From Vallitaleaceae bacterium 9-2 (GTDB lineage: Bacteria; Bacillota; Clostridia; Lachnospirales; Vallitaleaceae), in contig CP121691.1 in assembly GCA_038396585.1 (NCBI GenBank), positions 1,302,001 through 1,366,000 on the forward strand: 64,000 bases of DNA, in the 5' to 3' direction. Positions 52,519 to 59,940 of the stretch are shown here, one piece after another. The notes below the pieces were generated by a model. The model saw only the letters and a program-made list of their open reading frames with translations. It made no database searches and was not told where the DNA came from. The number at the start of each line of letters is the position of its first letter. Position 1 is the stretch's first letter. A program made the translations under genes and the position numbers.

Positions 52519-52591
52519 GGCTAACAGACTGTTCCCAACATGCGCAGGAAATCGGAGGATGCACACGTCGGGAACAGCCGGAACGTTAGGT
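52519..52591 (+). repeat. attC-like site 7 (73 bases)
   Basis: Core TAAC at 52522 and crossover G52585/TT. The stem is CTGTTCCCAACATGCGCA against TGCACACGTCGGGAACAG, as in site 1. Confidence 0.88.
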
Positions 52592-52701
52592 GAAAGAATC
52601 AATTAGTACATTTAATTGATAAGATCGATGGTGACCAAAAAATATTAAGTGCATATATGAATAATGACTATATAACGTTATACGAAAGGGAAGGTGAGGG
52701 T

Positions 52702-53193
52702 ATGAAAAAATATTTACTGATTTTTGCTGTGGGAATATTTACGTATTTTATTGTTAACGCATATACTGGTTTTTTTTCGCAGAATAACATATCAGAGGTT
52801 CAGAATTTGGAAGGTTATATCTATATCGAAGATAATGAACTTTATGTTGATTCTGTTGAAATACTAACCTTAAATGATATAGATAGAATTAAAGAATTAA
52901 ATTTGACAGCAACCAATGATTATCCAAATGGATATTATATTTATAATCCGGAAAAAGATGTCACAACCTATGAATTAACTGATAAGACTAAGTATATTTT
53001 CACGGACTCCAAGTTATTGTTTGTTGAAGAAGCTGATAGTGACAGGATTTATGAAACAAGTGAACAACAAGAATTTTTAGAAGGATCATCTTATCAAAAT
53101 ATTTCCCTTGATAAACAAAGAATACCTTATTTTATTGTTATACAAGATAATCAGGTCATTAGTATTCGAGAAGAATTAATTTATACTCAATGA
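52702..53193 (+). CDS. Cassette 8: membrane-anchored or secreted protein
   Basis: The 163-residue protein has an N-terminal hydrophobic segment (KKYLLIFAVGIFTYFIVNAY) that serves as signal or anchor, followed by an acidic, tyrosine-rich extracytoplasmic domain. There is no lipobox. GAAGGTGAGGG ahead of ATG52702 favours it over the upstream in-frame ATG52657. No family recognised. Confidence 0.65.
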   Translation: MKKYLLIFAVGIFTYFIVNAYTGFFSQNNISEVQNLEGYIYIEDNELYVDSVEILTLNDIDRIKELNLTATNDYPNGYYIYNPEKDVTTYELTDKTKYIFTDSKLLFVEEADSDRIYETSEQQEFLEGSSYQNISLDKQRIPYFIVIQDNQVISIREELIYTQ

Positions 53194-53239
53194 TTAAAAG
53201 TTGAATAGAAAGGTACCGGTTGCTTCCATTGATTCCATC

Positions 53240-53312
53240 GCCTAACACACTGTTCCCAACATGCGCAGGAATAAAGAGGATGCACACGTCGGGAACAGTG
53301 GGAACGTTAGTC
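53240..53312 (+). repeat. attC-like site 8 (73 bases)
   Basis: Core TAAC at 53243 and crossover G53306/TT. The stem is the site 1 type, but the loop differs (ATAAAGAGG instead of AATCGGAGG), so the loop varies freely. Confidence 0.88.
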
Positions 53313-53362
53313 AACATTATTAACCTCGTCTTGTATCAGGTAAACAAAAGTGGAGTGGCATA

Positions 53363-53833
53363 ATGAATAGAGATGAAAGAATGATAGATTATATATTAAG
53401 GTCTACTGAAGATGAATCGGATTTATCGATTAAATTAATTGAAGTTGAGGCGAGACGTTATCCTAGTGCAAGGTTATCAATAATCATAAAAGATAGTAGG
53501 TACGGAATACAAGAAGTCGATATTTGGATTGATGTAGATGAATTGAAACATATTTCGAATTCATTAGAATGTATACTGGATTCAACTAAATCTACTTTAC
53601 AGACAACATCAATGAGTCCGAGAGAATTTCAATTGAGAATAACGAAGATAAATAACAGAGGTTATTTTGAGATAAGATATGAAATTAATAGACATAGATA
53701 TGTTGAAAATCATCTTGTTGAAGATGGGTTTTATTCGGGATTTATTACCGAATACCAACAGATAGTAAGATTGAAGAATAAAGTAGAGAAGCTTATAGAT
53801 TATATAATTAAGTCGGATAATAACGTCGACTAA
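53363..53833 (+). CDS. Cassette 9: small cytosolic protein, unknown
   Basis: The 156-residue protein has a helical start, a beta-rich middle (YPSARLSIIIKDSRYGIQEVDIWIDV ...) and a C-terminal helix. The layout resembles small immunity-type proteins, but no family is certain. Its stop codon TAA is the first part of the attC core TAAC, so the gene uses the full cassette length. Confidence 0.65.
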   Translation: MNRDERMIDYILRSTEDESDLSIKLIEVEARRYPSARLSIIIKDSRYGIQEVDIWIDVDELKHISNSLECILDSTKSTLQTTSMSPREFQLRITKINNRGYFEIRYEINRHRYVENHLVEDGFYSGFITEYQQIVRLKNKVEKLIDYIIKSDNNVD

Positions 53834-53900
53834 CACGCCAATTCCCGACATGTACAGGCTGGGAGTTATGTACACGTCGGGAATTGCGGGAACGTTATAC
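53828..53900 (+). repeat. attC-like site 9 (73 bases)
   Basis: Core TAAC at 53831 (contains the stop of the cassette 9 gene) and crossover G53894/TT. AATTCCCGACATGTACA pairs with TGTACACGTCGGGAATT with one top-strand A/C mismatch. Confidence 0.88.
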
Positions 53901-53934
53901 GAAATCAATACCTATTTTGAATTAAAGGAGAAAT

Positions 53935-54831
53935 ATGAGAACATCATTTATGATTTTTTTGACTGGTTTTATAATGATTTTTATTGTCACAATAATTACT
54001 TCTTATACCTTATTAAGTAATACATCAAATATTGTATTGTATGAAGAAATTAATTACAGATTATTGGAATGTTTGATAAATGATTATAAGGAGGATCATG
54101 ACTTGGAAGATTCAACGTATTATAATCAAAATAAAATAGCTAACATAAATTTATTGAAAAAAAAAGGGATAGAATATCGAACAATTTCTTCAGAATTAAT
54201 TGATGAATTTAATAGTCTTTATCAAAATGAAGAATTTGATGTGTTAATATTCAATGATGGAAAAATGACAGATTTATATAAAAGTAGTGAAGATAACCTA
54301 CAAGGAATCTCATATATTTTAGTGTCAATAATAGAAGAGCAGAATAGTATGCATAATGACATTAAAATCATGAGTATGGAAAGTATAATGAAAGACTTTA
54401 GTAGTGAAGTAAGAAATTTTGTTGTCATAAATATTATTAGTATATATTTACTCATTTTCCTTTATTATTGCCAGCGATTAATATTTTGTCATAAGAAAAT
54501 AAGTACCAATTTTTTTGATGTTTTTATGTATGTACTTTTATCAACTTTTATAATAGTTTCTTCACTCAGATTCTTTAGTAATAGTTTTGATATTATTAAT
54601 ATAGAGAAATTTTATACCAGTATATTTTCTGTTGATATAATTAGTAAAGATGGAATTAGTGCAATTATTGAAGTAGGAAAGTTTATGTATTTATTTCTGA
54701 GTGATTATATTTATGAATATGCAACTTGTACAATATTGGGTATTACGTTAGGGGAATTTATTCTTGGAAAGGCTGAATATAGAGATAAAGAGACACAAGC
54801 GGCTTGCTATTTTTTAGAGATGATTTCTTAG
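53935..54831 (+). CDS. Cassette 10: multi-span membrane protein
   Basis: The 298-residue protein has an N-terminal membrane helix (residues 4-27), a long extracytoplasmic loop (about 30-155), and three or four further spans (VVINIISIYLLIFLYYC, FMYVLLSTFIIVSSL, and two weaker). The layout of helix, external domain and helical pair is reminiscent of membrane sensors, but no domain is recognised. AAAGGAG precedes ATG53935. Confidence 0.65.
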   Translation: MRTSFMIFLTGFIMIFIVTIITSYTLLSNTSNIVLYEEINYRLLECLINDYKEDHDLEDSTYYNQNKIANINLLKKKGIEYRTISSELIDEFNSLYQNEEFDVLIFNDGKMTDLYKSSEDNLQGISYILVSIIEEQNSMHNDIKIMSMESIMKDFSSEVRNFVVINIISIYLLIFLYYCQRLIFCHKKISTNFFDVFMYVLLSTFIIVSSLRFFSNSFDIINIEKFYTSIFSVDIISKDGISAIIEVGKFMYLFLSDYIYEYATCTILGITLGEFILGKAEYRDKETQAACYFLEMIS

Positions 54832-54857
54832 AACTATCAATATCCGGTATTGACTTC

Positions 54858-54930
54858 GTATAACACACTGTTCCCAACATGCGCAGGAAATCGGAAGATG
54901 CACACGTCGGGAACAGCGGGAACGTTATAC
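54858..54930 (+). repeat. attC-like site 10 (73 bases)
   Basis: Core TAAC at 54861 and crossover G54924/TT. Stem as in sites 1 and 7. Confidence 0.88.
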
Positions 54931-55332
54931 GCAACTGATCCCATGGATTCTTGCGGAGGATGAAGGAAATATATGTTTTAGTCTAACGAAGTAAGAAGTG
55001 CTTGAAGAAGTAAGCTTTATCCGCAAGAATCAACGTACGCCTTATGAGGATTGCTGGAACTGACAGTTTTTCGGAACATAAAGAAGTCGTTGATGAATAA
55101 GATAAAGCTTGTCGCGATGACGTACATCAAAGTTATACCACCGTTCTTAACGAAGCACTGTAGTTTTAAGACTTACAATATAGCCGTTAAGAACTCAACG
55201 AAACTAAGGTGACGACTTATTCATCAACTCGATTCCGTGAGCGTCCAAACCGATGATAGTTATTGGAAGTTAACGCAATCGAGCTGAAGGATGAGATATG
55301 GACCGCCTGAAGAGAATAGGATAAGCGGCGTA
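54925..55332 (+). ncRNA. Cassette 11: ORF-less cassette, candidate structured RNA (copy 2)
   Basis: Same length (526 bases with attC) and near-identical sequence to cassette 5. The main cluster of differences is a short AT-rich stretch near position 40-70 of the element; the GATTCTTGCGGA and GTTCTTAACG stems are kept intact. No gene is seen between 54832 and 55550. Two copies in one array suggest cassette duplication or repeated capture. Confidence 0.5.
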
Positions 55333-55456
55333 TAACACCCAGTTTACGCCAAGCAGATTGCAAACCGAGTCGGAATCGCATAGGGCGTTCGCAAGCTCAC
55401 AGCCATAAGCTCATCCTGTAAGCGCCCTGTCGTCGTAAACTGGCGGTCCGTTAGAT
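55330..55456 (+). repeat. attC-like site 11 (127 bases, long type)
   Basis: Core TAAC at 55333 and crossover G55450/TT. Differs from site 5 by about one base up to the core, then takes the TTAGATG of the next cassette. Confidence 0.85.
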
Positions 55457-55550
55457 GCAATATCCACATTCGGTAATATAGATAGCATATTTTTGCTATT
55501 ACAATGCTTATACATTTTAATATAGATGATTTTGAAGGAGGTGGTTACAC

Positions 55551-55673
55551 ATGATTGTTGACATTAGCGACATTTATGACATAACGATACTAACAGACAA
55601 TTTTGAATGGAGGATTTACCTATGTGTAATCACGATGTTAGAACTGAGATGTACCAAGAGAAGTATGAGTTGA
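55551..55673 (+). CDS. Small upstream ORF overlapping the acetyltransferase gene
   Basis: A 40-codon frame starts at ATG55551, eight bases after a strong GAAGGAGGTGG ribosome site, and ends inside the next gene. Its middle encodes FEWRIYL over the acetyltransferase ribosome site. It could be a leader that couples translation, or a peptide. No family. Confidence 0.4.
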   Translation: MIVDISDIYDITILTDNFEWRIYLCVITMLELRCTKRSMS

Positions 55674-56206
55674 AAGATGGCAAGCAGCTAGTTATTAGGA
55701 TGCCAGAATTAAGAGATGCACAGGCTCTTATCGATTATATGAAGGAAGTTGATTGTGAGACAAAATTCTTAGCACGAGAACCAGGAGAGTTTGGGTTTAC
55801 GCTGGAGCAAGAAGAGAATTTTATCAGTGGACTTACAACAGATGACAGCAAACAGTTTCTGATAGCAGAAGTTGAGGGTCAGATTGTAGCAAATTGTTCC
55901 GTAGGCTTTTTATCGAGTAATCGACGATATTTACATCGTGCCGGGTTGGGAATATCGGTGAAGCAAGATAAATGGGGGCTAGGCATTGGACGAATAATGA
56001 TGAAGGAATCTATATCATGGTGTAAGGAGAAGGGTGTTGAGCAACTTGAGTTAGAAGTTGTCACAAATAATGAACGTGCCGTTGGCCTATATAAGAGTTT
56101 GGGATTTGACACATATGGTACTAAGAAACATGCTTTAAGATATAGTGATGGTACATATGCTGATGAATATTTTATGATTTTATTTCTTGGAACAATGAAG
56201 GAATAA
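55622..56206 (+). CDS. Cassette 12: GNAT-family N-acetyltransferase
   Basis: The 194-residue protein has the GNAT fold: motif around VANCSVGFL, then LHRAGLGISVKQDKWGLG and GRIMM (acetyl-CoA pyrophosphate loop with G-x-G), and LELEVVTNNERAVGLYKSLG near the end. It is similar to acetyltransferases that modify proteins or antibiotics; the substrate is unknown. GGAGG precedes ATG55622; the ATG at 55607 overlaps that site. An acetyltransferase fits the usual cargo of integrons. Confidence 0.85.
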   Translation: MCNHDVRTEMYQEKYELKDGKQLVIRMPELRDAQALIDYMKEVDCETKFLAREPGEFGFTLEQEENFISGLTTDDSKQFLIAEVEGQIVANCSVGFLSSNRRYLHRAGLGISVKQDKWGLGIGRIMMKESISWCKEKGVEQLELEVVTNNERAVGLYKSLGFDTYGTKKHALRYSDGTYADEYFMILFLGTMKE

Positions 56207-56264
56207 TCTAAAAGTAGTTCGATTTGAAGCTAAAGTATTTCGTAAGGGGTCATGTGAATACTGC

Positions 56265-56337
56265 ATCTAACACGCCAATTCCCGATATACACAGGCTGGG
56301 AGTGATGTGCACATCGGGAATTGCGGGAACGTTATGT
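56265..56337 (+). repeat. attC-like site 12 (73 bases)
   Basis: Core TAAC at 56268 and crossover G56331/TT. AATTCCCGATATACACA pairs with TGTGCACATCGGGAATT; two A/C mismatches on top, G-T on the bottom. Confidence 0.88.
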
Positions 56338-56392
56338 GTCATAAGGACTATTGTATAGTCTATCTTCAGTGTTTTGAAAGTTAGAGGATATT

Positions 56393-56833
56393 ATGAAGAA
56401 AAAGAAGATTAATTCACATTGCATAGCGAAACTAACTATGAGTGAAGAAGAAATTATGGAAAGAAAAAAGGAACACTTGAGGATCGTTGAATCAGCAAAA
56501 TTGATTGCTAAGAATAATGGTAAGTCTATAGTTAAATTGGAAGAGATTATCAAATCAAAATTTGGTGGTAGATTAGTTATTGCGGAGGAATTTGAGCTAA
56601 GAAATATTAAGATGAATATTGCATTAAATAGTGATTTAAATATTCCTAAGATGAATGAAATCTCAGAAATGGAAGAGTTCTGGGAGATGAGAAGAAAGAA
56701 AGCAGAAATAGCAATTGAGAATGATATTTTAATTGAGTATGGTGTTTTTCAGAAAGATATTGAAGAAGAAACACCTAGATTTATATCGTATGCCCTTGCA
56801 TTAGATGCAAAGAAAATTGTTGAGGATAACTAG
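56393..56833 (+). CDS. Cassette 13: small helical protein, unknown
   Basis: The 146-residue protein is Lys/Glu-rich and helical, with no signal peptide or known motif. AGAGG lies ahead of ATG56393. The stop is 19 bases before the attC13 core box. Confidence 0.6.
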   Translation: MKKKKINSHCIAKLTMSEEEIMERKKEHLRIVESAKLIAKNNGKSIVKLEEIIKSKFGGRLVIAEEFELRNIKMNIALNSDLNIPKMNEISEMEEFWEMRRKKAEIAIENDILIEYGVFQKDIEEETPRFISYALALDAKKIVEDN

Positions 56834-56851
56834 GGCTTCCGCCCATACGAC

Positions 56852-56925
56852 ACATAACAGCGAATTGACGACATGGACAGTAACAAGGACAGATGACCAC
56901 GTCGCCAATTCACGGAACGTTAGCC
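56852..56925 (+). repeat. attC-like site 13 (74 bases)
   Basis: Core TAAC at 56855 and crossover G56919/TT. GAATTGACGACATGG pairs with CCACGTCGCCAATTC, again with A/C mismatches on the top strand only. Confidence 0.88.
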
Positions 56926-56963
56926 GAAATGATAAATTAGTTTTTGAGAGGAGTAAAACGAAC

Positions 56964-57653
56964 ATGTATACAAATACAATGAATAACTATCTTGCGAATA
57001 TTGAATCTCTTAGAGCATATGTAAAGTGTGTAGAGCCTACGTTGATGAAGGAATTTGACACAGTGTTTGAAGGCAATAAGGAACTCTTGGTAGAAATGGT
57101 GGCAATATTTTCTGATAAAGCTGAAGGCCTAAGCGAAGAGCAAAGGAGAATAAGTAAAGAGATAGTTCGTGATATGGAACGGACGCAGGGTGAAGAGGAT
57201 GCTGTATCATACATAACAAGTCTAACACCATTACAGTTCAAGAAAATTATTGATAGTATTGTATTAGTATCTATGCAGCATAGACTTTTGTTTGACAGTA
57301 CACTTATCTCTTTGATAATACAGTTTGAACTGCTTGTATCAAATATTATAAGAGATAATTTACAGAAGAATCCTGAAATTCTAAAAGGTAGAAACCTTTC
57401 CCTAGAAGACTTACAAAAAATAGGCGATGTAGATGATGCAAAGAAATATCTGTTAGATAAAGAAGTTGAATCTATTCTTAGAGGAAGCTACTTAAGCTGG
57501 AAGAAGTACTTGAAAGAAACTCTGAAGTTGTCAGTCAAGTGTATAGATGAGCATGCAGATACAATTGTAGAAATTTTTCAACGGCGTAATCTTGTTGTTC
57601 ATAATGAAGGAATTGTAAATTCTGTGTATTTAAAGAATGTTCTGATACAATAA
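56964..57653 (+). CDS. Cassette 14: HEPN-like protein, probably cut by the IS
   Basis: The 229-residue helical protein ends with EIFQRRNLVVHNEGIVNSVY, a HEPN Rx4H motif (Arg-Asn-Leu-Val-Val-His) typical of RNase-type toxins and defence proteins. In relatives the domain continues past this motif; here the stop comes three bases before the IS end, so the C-terminus is probably truncated. No attC follows. ATG56964 with GAGAGGAG upstream is the start; the frame's upstream part runs through attC13. Confidence 0.65.
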   Translation: MYTNTMNNYLANIESLRAYVKCVEPTLMKEFDTVFEGNKELLVEMVAIFSDKAEGLSEEQRRISKEIVRDMERTQGEEDAVSYITSLTPLQFKKIIDSIVLVSMQHRLLFDSTLISLIIQFELLVSNIIRDNLQKNPEILKGRNLSLEDLQKIGDVDDAKKYLLDKEVESILRGSYLSWKKYLKETLKLSVKCIDEHADTIVEIFQRRNLVVHNEGIVNSVYLKNVLIQ

Positions 57654-57713
57654 AGTTGTAACACCAAGAGCGAGTTTGATGATATAATTCAAACTTGAAA
57701 AGGAGTTACGATT

Positions 57714-58001
57714 ATGGCAAATAACAAATATGATAAGGTCCTCCAGGACAAAATTATCCGTCTTCATCTTGAAGAAGGAAGAACCATCAAAAGTTTAAGC
57801 GACGAATACAACTTAGGTAATGGCACACTCAGATATTGGCTGAATAAGCACCGTGAAGAATGCAAGAACAACCCACAGTTACAAAGCGAAACAAATCAAA
57901 TGCTTGAAATTCAACGCTTGAAGAAGGAACTTGCCGAGACCAAGAAAGAGAATGATTTCTTAAAAAAGGCAGCAGCATTCTTCGCGAAGGAAATCGACTA
58001 A
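57714..58001 (+). CDS. IS3-family transposase OrfA
   Basis: The 95-residue protein has a helix-turn-helix (LHLEEGRTIKSLSDEYNLG, then TLRYWLNKH) that binds the IS ends and a leucine-zipper-like C-terminal helix. Near its end the codons TTA AAA AAG hold a slippery A AAA AAG, the usual route to the OrfAB fusion transposase. Confidence 0.93.
   Translation: MANNKYDKVLQDKIIRLHLEEGRTIKSLSDEYNLGNGTLRYWLNKHREECKNNPQLQSETNQMLEIQRLKKELAETKKENDFLKKAAAFFAKEID
57962..57968 (+). promoter_or_regulatory. IS frameshift site, A AAA AAG
   Basis: In the orfA frame, A AAA AAG lies at 57962-57968. A -1 shift continues without stops (GSSILREGNRLKKYEFIREY) into orfB. Confidence 0.88.
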
Positions 58002-58051
58002 AGAAGTACGAGTTTATTCGTGAGTATCATCTAGAGTTTGGCGTAAACTGG

Positions 58052-58855
58052 TTGCTAAATAAACTTAGCCTTTACCCAAATGACTACTACAATTACCTAA
58101 AAGACCGCAAAGCAGCCTATCGTCAGCAAAAAGAAACATTGAAGCAACAGATCAAAGATGTGTATCACGAACTTAACGGAGCCATTGGTTACCGAATGAT
58201 CTGCGATTTACTGAACCGTAAAGGGATTCAGTGCTCTTATGGTACCGTTTATTCATACATGCGTGAAATAGGCATTAAAGCCATTGTACGTCGCAAGAAG
58301 AATCCGTATATCAAAGGTTATCAGCATCACATTTTTGATAACCTGTTAGGACAAAACTTTACTGCTGCAAAGCCTAATCAGGTTTGGTGTACCGATTTTA
58401 CATACCTTAGTCTGAAGAATGGTTCTAAACGCTACAATTGTAGCATTATCGACCTATATGACCGCAGTATTATAGCTAGTCTCAACAGTAAATGGATTGA
58501 TTCTAACCTTGCCATAGAGACCTTGGAGGTTGCACTAGAGGCAAATCCTGTAAGGGATGAATTGATTCTCCACAGCGACCAGGGGTCGCAATACGCCTCA
58601 AGGGATTTCATTGCCTACTGTGCTAATAATGAGATTACTCAAAGTATGAGCAGAGCCGGCAATCCGTATGACAACGCTCCGATGGAACGTTTCTATAATA
58701 CATTGAAAACAGAGTTCGTATATCAGTACTCTTTTGAGACCGATGAAGATCTTAACCAAGGCATCTATGAATACATCTTCGATTGGTATAACCATCGTAG
58801 ACCACACTCATATAACGGTGGTAAGACGCCATTTGAAATGAGACATTCAAACTAG
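58052..58855 (+). CDS. IS3-family transposase OrfB (DDE integrase core)
   Basis: The 267-residue frame has an HTH_21 region (HELNGAIGYRMICDLLNRKG) and the DDE core: VWCTDFTYL, LHSDQGSQYAS and NAPMERFYNTLKTE. The frame is open further upstream through KKYEFIREYHLEFGVNW, so it is normally made as OrfAB through the A AAA AAG site; TTG58052 is only a possible own start. The IS appears intact. Confidence 0.94.
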   Translation: MLNKLSLYPNDYYNYLKDRKAAYRQQKETLKQQIKDVYHELNGAIGYRMICDLLNRKGIQCSYGTVYSYMREIGIKAIVRRKKNPYIKGYQHHIFDNLLGQNFTAAKPNQVWCTDFTYLSLKNGSKRYNCSIIDLYDRSIIASLNSKWIDSNLAIETLEVALEANPVRDELILHSDQGSQYASRDFIAYCANNEITQSMSRAGNPYDNAPMERFYNTLKTEFVYQYSFETDEDLNQGIYEYIFDWYNHRRPHSYNGGKTPFEMRHSN

Positions 58856-58876
58856 CCACTGGTATGACAATTTTGC

Positions 58877-59854
58877 TTGACTAGAACATGGAGGTATTGT
58901 AAGAGGAGATATTTAATAATTATAACTATAATTTTTTTACTAAGTGGTTGTTCTAGTTTAAAGGAAGACAATGAAAGTCTAGTTGAAACGAATCGTGTTA
59001 TTGAGGAATTAGCAAATGAAAGAGATGGCATTGCTGATGTGGTAGAAGATAAAGAAATCATTGACTTTGATCCAGAGTTATCTGACGAAGAACTAATTGA
59101 GTGGAATAATCGATTAGCAAATATTATGTATTTTATACCAGACTTTATTGAGCCGGGATCAATAGATAAGACTGAACTACTTGAAGGAATTTTTTTATAT
59201 GGTGCTTATGAAGAGATGGTGAATATATCGCACCAGGCTTTTCGTATGATGAAACAAGAATCAGCTATGTTAATAAAGTTATTTCTATTGGTAGTGATGA
59301 TTTAGTAATTCTTCAGCAATTCTCAATGGGGGAATCAGAATGGTCTGATAATAATTTTACTGATATAAGTGGTATTATAGATTCAATACGTAGTGAAATA
59401 TTTAAACCGCAATATTTAGGTGAATATATTGTTGTTTTAGATAGTAGTAATAGCGATGAAATTCAATTAATGAAGATTCAGGAAAAGCTAAGATTGAATC
59501 AAGCTTTAATGAACTAATAATGGATGTATCTAATGTGAAAGTATTGTTGAATGTTTCAAGGTATGGTAAAGGTATTGCAGAAAGTGAATCAAATGAGATG
59601 TTAGAACTTATGGATTTTCATGAATTCTTAAGCCAAGAACTTTTTGCAATGAGTTTTCAATTTAGTGACAATGGAACATTAACCGCAGATCAACATAATG
59701 ATTTAACGGACTTAGAGCATTGTTCTTTGATATTCGTAGTAATTTATATGACAATGAAGGTAAGACAGATGAATTCAATGTTTGGTATACAACTATTATG
59801 GATTATAAAGGTGAATTTTCGGATACTGGACTTATTAGTAATTACTATGAATGA
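58877..59854 (+). pseudogene. Lipoprotein pseudogene with at least three frameshifts
   Basis: The first part encodes a lipoprotein signal (LIIITIIFLLSGCSS) without a convincing start codon. The reading frame then moves: near 59205 (to DGEYIAPGFSYDETRISYV), near 59490 (to GKAKIESSFNELIMDVSNVK) and near 59710 (to LRALFFDIRSNLYDNEGKTD), ending at the TGA on 59852-59854. Joined, it would be about 310 residues. It lies directly beside the IS and may be the remnant of a further cassette. Confidence 0.7.
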
Positions 59855-59940
59855 TATAAAAGAATATTGTTATTGATAGTATTGAACTTAAGTATACTTG
59901 AAGGTATATTAAGATATGGATTACCGTTTTGGAGGATAAT

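Larger units (their letters stand above)
45379..57656 (+). mobile_element. Integron-like cassette array (13 complete cassettes and one truncated)
   Basis: Cassette limits, from core G/TT to core G/TT, are 45379-46541, 46542-47706, 47707-48550, 48551-49472, 49473-49998, 49999-50826, 50827-52585, 52586-53306, 53307-53894, 53895-54924, 54925-55450, 55451-56331, 56332-56919, then a fourteenth from 56920 cut by an IS. All genes point the same way and start soon after the junction with their own ribosome sites, mostly without clear promoters. Each complete cassette ends in an attC-like hairpin of 73-74 or 127 bases. Confidence 0.88.
57656..58870 (+). mobile_element. IS3-family insertion sequence (IS150-like)
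   Basis: About 1.2 kb with imperfect terminal inverted repeats beginning TTGTAACACCAAGAG and, on the other strand, TTGTCATACCAGTGG, about 18 of 24 matching. It carries orfA and orfB with a frameshift site. No clear target duplication is visible, so adjacent DNA may have been lost. It ends the cassette array. Confidence 0.9.

Noticed and set aside
46475-56925. CRISPR array
   Set aside because: The repeats are 73-127 bases, differ in stem sequence, are 0.5-1.8 kb apart and alternate with genes; there are no short uniform spacers and no cas genes.
56805-56963. Extended N-terminus of the HEPN-like protein of cassette 14
   Set aside because: It would read through attC13 and across a cassette boundary; ATG56964 has its own ribosome site.
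57656-58870. Target-site duplication of the IS3-family element
   Set aside because: The bases on either side (AAG and TTT) do not match for any reasonable placement of the ends.
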